This document shows positions 32,144 through 34,346 of a DNA stretch of 34,346 bases, piece by piece. Location of the stretch: contig JAQVCB010000017.1 in the NCBI GenBank assembly GCA_028689995.1, positions 1,387-35,732 of the forward strand, written 5' to 3'. A program made the translations under genes and the position numbers. Each line of letters begins with the position of its first letter. Position 1 is the first letter of the stretch. Source of the stretch: Candidatus Gastranaerophilales bacterium (lineage in GTDB: Bacteria > Cyanobacteriota > Vampirovibrionia > Gastranaerophilales > UBA9579). The notes beneath the pieces were generated by a model, which was not told the origin of the DNA, did not search any database, and worked only from the letters and a program-made list of their open reading frames with translations.

Positions 32144-33463
32144 ATGGTTAAAATATCCCCCATGCAGGGCATTACCTATAATACACAAAAAGTCACAATG
32201 GACGAAGTTACAGCACCACCATATGATGTAATATCAGGATCTGAGAAGGAAGAGCTCTATAATATTTCGCCATATAATATCGTTAGATTAATTTTAGGCA
32301 AAACAACACCTCAAGATATTGATGAAAATAATAAATACACAAGAGCTGCCCAATATTTTAATAACTGGCTTAAAGACAATATCCTGACAAAAGCAGCAAA
32401 ACCATGTATTTATTATTATATACAAAATTATTATATATCAAATAAAAATTTAATTTCCAGAAAAGGGTTTATTGCAAGAAATTATATTGAAGAATTTTCT
32501 AAAGGTAATGTTCTTCCCCATGAATACACAATGGGCGGGCCAAAAGAAGACCGGTTAAAACTTATGAAAACCTGCAATGCCAATTTCAGTCAGATATTCA
32601 TGGCATATTCAGATCCTGAACACAGTATAGATAAATTAATAAACCTGCCAGAAAAACCTTTTATCGATGTTACAGACAATCAAGGAGTCCAGAACCTTGT
32701 TTATATAATTGATGATGAAGAAACAATCAATAAAATCACTGAAATTATGAAGGATAAAACCCTCTTGATTGCAGACGGACATCACAGATATGAAACATCC
32801 ATTGCCTACAGGGATTACATGCGTTCATTAAATCCTGATTATGATGAAAATGACCCTTTTAACTGGATTATGTGTTACTTTACCAATATTGACGATGAAG
32901 GACTCAAGGTTTATCCGACGCACAGAATTATCACAAAGCCTGTAAATACAGATGAACTTTTGAACAACCTCAAAAAATACTTTGATGTCACCGAATTTTT
33001 CTTTGAAGATAAGGACAAAATTCAAACAAGACAAAAGTTTTTAGAAGAACTTGAAAAAGCCTCTAAATCAACTGTAGCACTTGGCATGTATCAGAAAAAC
33101 CTGAAAAAATACTTTCTCTTCAAATTAAAAGAAACAGATGCCGTAGATAAAATTCTGACCGAAAAAAATGTTCCTGAAGTACTCAGAAAACTTGATTTAA
33201 CAATACTTCATAAAGTTATTATTTCTGATTTTATTGGTATTTCGGAAGAAGATCAGATGAGCCAGAAAGGTGTCAAATATATTAAAAAAGAAGAGGAAGC
33301 TTTTGAGGCAGTTGACTCCAATTCTGCCGAGCTTGTATTCCTGGTTGCTTCACCTAAGATTCAGGATATTAAAGAAGTGTCTAAACAGGGCTACAGAATG
33401 CCTCAAAAAACCACTTATTTTTATCCGAAACTTCTAAGCGGACTTGTGATAAATCCTCTTTAA
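32144..33463 (+). CDS. DUF1015 family protein
   Basis: 439 aa with GGAGGAG 2-3 bases from ideal spacing before the ATG. Family marks (COG4198/PF06245): TAPPYDVIS near 24-32, YNIVRLILGK, VLPHEYTMGGPKEDRLKLM near 126-145, and LLIADGHHRYETSIAYRD near 207-224. The ADGHHRYE segment is the most conserved and probably catalytic or ligand-binding. Soluble, widespread in anaerobes and archaea, with no settled function. Divergent from the nucleotidyltransferase across a 120-base region; closed by a terminator. Confidence 0.88.
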   Translation: MVKISPMQGITYNTQKVTMDEVTAPPYDVISGSEKEELYNISPYNIVRLILGKTTPQDIDENNKYTRAAQYFNNWLKDNILTKAAKPCIYYYIQNYYISNKNLISRKGFIARNYIEEFSKGNVLPHEYTMGGPKEDRLKLMKTCNANFSQIFMAYSDPEHSIDKLINLPEKPFIDVTDNQGVQNLVYIIDDEETINKITEIMKDKTLLIADGHHRYETSIAYRDYMRSLNPDYDENDPFNWIMCYFTNIDDEGLKVYPTHRIITKPVNTDELLNNLKKYFDVTEFFFEDKDKIQTRQKFLEELEKASKSTVALGMYQKNLKKYFLFKLKETDAVDKILTEKNVPEVLRKLDLTILHKVIISDFIGISEEDQMSQKGVKYIKKEEEAFEAVDSNSAELVFLVASPKIQDIKEVSKQGYRMPQKTTYFYPKLLSGLVINPL

Positions 33464-33482
33464 AATTGAATAAAATATACCG

Positions 33483-33526
33483 AAAAAGCCTTTTAAAACC
33501 AATAATAGTGTTTAAAGGCTTTTTTC
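33483..33526 (+). terminator. Rho-independent terminator of DUF1015 gene
   Basis: AAAAAGCCTTTTAAA (from 33483) pairs with TTTAAAGGCTTTTTT (from 33511), 13-base loop, T-rich end, 20 bases after the stop. Confidence 0.85.
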
Positions 33527-33549
33527 TTTTATTTATATTTTAAGACTGA

Positions 33550-33655
33550 TGCATAATTATCAAAATATTGCTTTTTATATCCAGTCTACAGCCGTTACGA
33601 TAGGGCAAAGCACTGAATGAGTTTTTAACAAAAATTATAGTTATGTAGCGATCTC
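33550..33655 (-). repeat. MITE-like GAGACC repeat, internally deleted inverted copy
   Basis: Read on the minus strand it begins GAGATCGCTACATAACTATA and ends with a 62-base segment that is the near-perfect inverse of 34059-34120 (two mismatches by eye). The central part of the full element is missing. It ends TAATTATGCA, as does the copy at 33976. Confidence 0.85.
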
Positions 33656-33795
33656 ATTTTTAAATTTATATTTGTTTTTAGTTAATGTTTCTTATTGTAA
33701 AAAATATAAAAATAAAGATTATACATTTTTTCTTCAAAACGTAAATAAATTTTAAGATTTTACATAAAAATTGATCATGCCAAATAACATGCTAC

Positions 33796-33866
33796 GACAT
33801 GATTACATGGATTAAATCATGTCTATATATTCATGCCCCATGAGTTTGTAGGATTCAAATCATGGG
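33796..33866. other. Two adjacent hairpins plus short direct repeats
   Basis: GACATGATT (33796-33804) pairs with AATCATGTC (33815-33823); CCCATGA with inner TTTG (33837-33848) pairs with CAAA-TCATGGG (33856-33866). AATTGTTGAG then occurs at 33894-33903 and 33925-33934, period 31. This lies in the 743-base gene-free stretch 33464-34206, inside the pair of inverted repeats. It could encode a structured RNA or be the core of a mobile element; nothing here matches an RNA family I know. Confidence 0.4.
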
Positions 33867-33975
33867 ATGATAGACACCATAGTATATTCAAGCAATTGTT
33901 GAGTATTGTAATAATTGTTCAATTAATTGTTGAGTTTTAATTCTTTGCAAATATAATTTAAGTACAGTCTAATTA

Positions 33976-34120
33976 GAGACCGTTGCATAACTAAAATTTT
34001 TGTCACAAAGCAAAGATTTGAGGTCGACCCTTGTAAAAGCGAAGGCCATGCAGAGCGGGCTTTGCCCGATCGTAACGGCTGTAGACTGGATATAAAAAGC
34101 AATATTTTGGTAATTATGCA
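33976..34120 (+). repeat. MITE-like GAGACC repeat, full-length copy
   Basis: 145 bases from GAGACCGTTGCATAACTAAA to GGTAATTATGCA. Short imperfect terminal inverted repeats TGCATAACT / TGCATAATT, internal AAAGATTTGAGGTCGACC and GGGCTTTGCCCGATCG. GAGACC...TTGCA ends are reminiscent of IS5-type transposon tips. No transposase is present, so it is non-autonomous. Confidence 0.8.
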
Positions 34121-34206
34121 TTATTATTAATTATTGAATTATTTACCACATATCGGAGAGAGATATTCATCAAAGTTGGGGAGTAGTGTTTGGAGGAGTG
34201 AGTTAA

Positions 34207-34346
34207 GTGCTGAAAAATAGAGACCTAGGAAGAGCTACGTCGGTAAGAAGATGGACTACTACTGCTGTTGATTGCTATAAAAGAGGTTGTGTCTGCTCAG
34301 GATGTTTCTACTATAATTTCTTTAAAGAAAGTCCGCAAAAATGTCA
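34207..34346 (+). CDS. Cysteine-rich protein, truncated by window edge
   Basis: Start GTG at 34207, 8 bases after GGAGGAG; an in-frame TAA sits directly upstream, so the start is well bounded. The 46 visible residues run LKNRDLGRATSVRRWTTTAV, then DCYKRGCVCSGCFYYNFFKE and SPQKC. C-x4-C-x-C-x2-C plus a following cysteine suggest a zinc finger or Fe-S site at the N-terminus. I recall short bacterial proteins with the same CYKRGC.CSGC..N.FF...QKC pattern but no function. Real coding by ribosome site and motif; the rest lies outside. Confidence 0.7.
   Translation, partial: MLKNRDLGRATSVRRWTTTAVDCYKRGCVCSGCFYYNFFKESPQKC

Noticed and set aside
33796-33934. CRISPR array or attC-type integron site
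   Set aside because: Too few and too dissimilar repeats, no regular spacers, no cas or integrase gene.

Overview
The window is a strongly AT-rich bacterial chromosome segment from an anaerobe with a Gram-negative-type envelope. The best guess is a non-photosynthetic relative of Cyanobacteria (Melainabacteria/Vampirovibrionia type). The pointers are a single-stranded DNA-binding protein that matches, as I recall them, the short cyanobacterial Slr1034-like proteins; an [FeFe]-hydrogenase maturase (HydF); secreted proteins with an outer-membrane usher; and many small proteins I cannot place elsewhere. This is inference from protein character, with no database search. No rRNA, tRNA, CRISPR array or transposase gene was seen.

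Layout. 1-5.3 kb: a truncated YkgJ-like cysteine-cluster protein, a TauE/SafE permease, several small unknown proteins, a CDP-archaeol synthase (CarS)-like membrane protein, a divergent LamB/YcsF (PxpA-like) protein and a 57-aa zinc-ribbon-like protein. 5.4-9.3 kb: a secreted phosphodiester-glycosidase-domain protein, endonuclease III, a 75-aa unknown and a radical SAM/SPASM-like enzyme. 9.6-15.2 kb: a possible small membrane protein, glycogen synthase followed by a GalT-type uridylyltransferase, then an ssb / DUF1537 kinase / pdxA run. 15.5-22.4 kb: a chaperone-usher-type surface fibre locus with a two-domain secreted protein, two paralogous pilin-like subunits, a periplasmic chaperone and a large usher. 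A 40-aa lipoprotein gene lies antiparallel inside it, and a perfect 24-bp palindrome precedes the second pilin gene.

22.7-28.0 kb is a minus-strand operon: a homocitrate/isopropylmalate-synthase-family enzyme, aconitase-family large and small subunits, an isocitrate dehydrogenase, a 59-aa CxxC protein and a second phosphodiester-glycosidase-domain protein. Residues in the dehydrogenase and small subunit fit isocitrate chemistry better than leucine synthesis. The set may therefore make 2-oxoglutarate from oxaloacetate and acetyl-CoA, with the synthase acting as a Re-citrate synthase; homocitrate chemistry is the main alternative. 28.2-33.5 kb: hydF overlapping aspA, a sugar-nucleotide pyrophosphorylase and a DUF1015 protein. 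The right end is a non-coding block bounded by 62-bp inverted repeats, followed by the start of a cysteine-rich protein.

Two dispersed repeat families run through the intergenic regions. One is a mosaic of GC-richer modules, usually ending in AACTCGTTC, mostly just upstream of genes. The other is a MITE-like element with GAGACC(G/A)(T/C)TGCATAACT ends. A CATTCTGAG...CTCAGAATG palindromic repeat occurs once. At least four genes were missed by length-limited ORF calling (57, 40, 59 and possibly 48 aa), and several starts are revised from Shine-Dalgarno positions.
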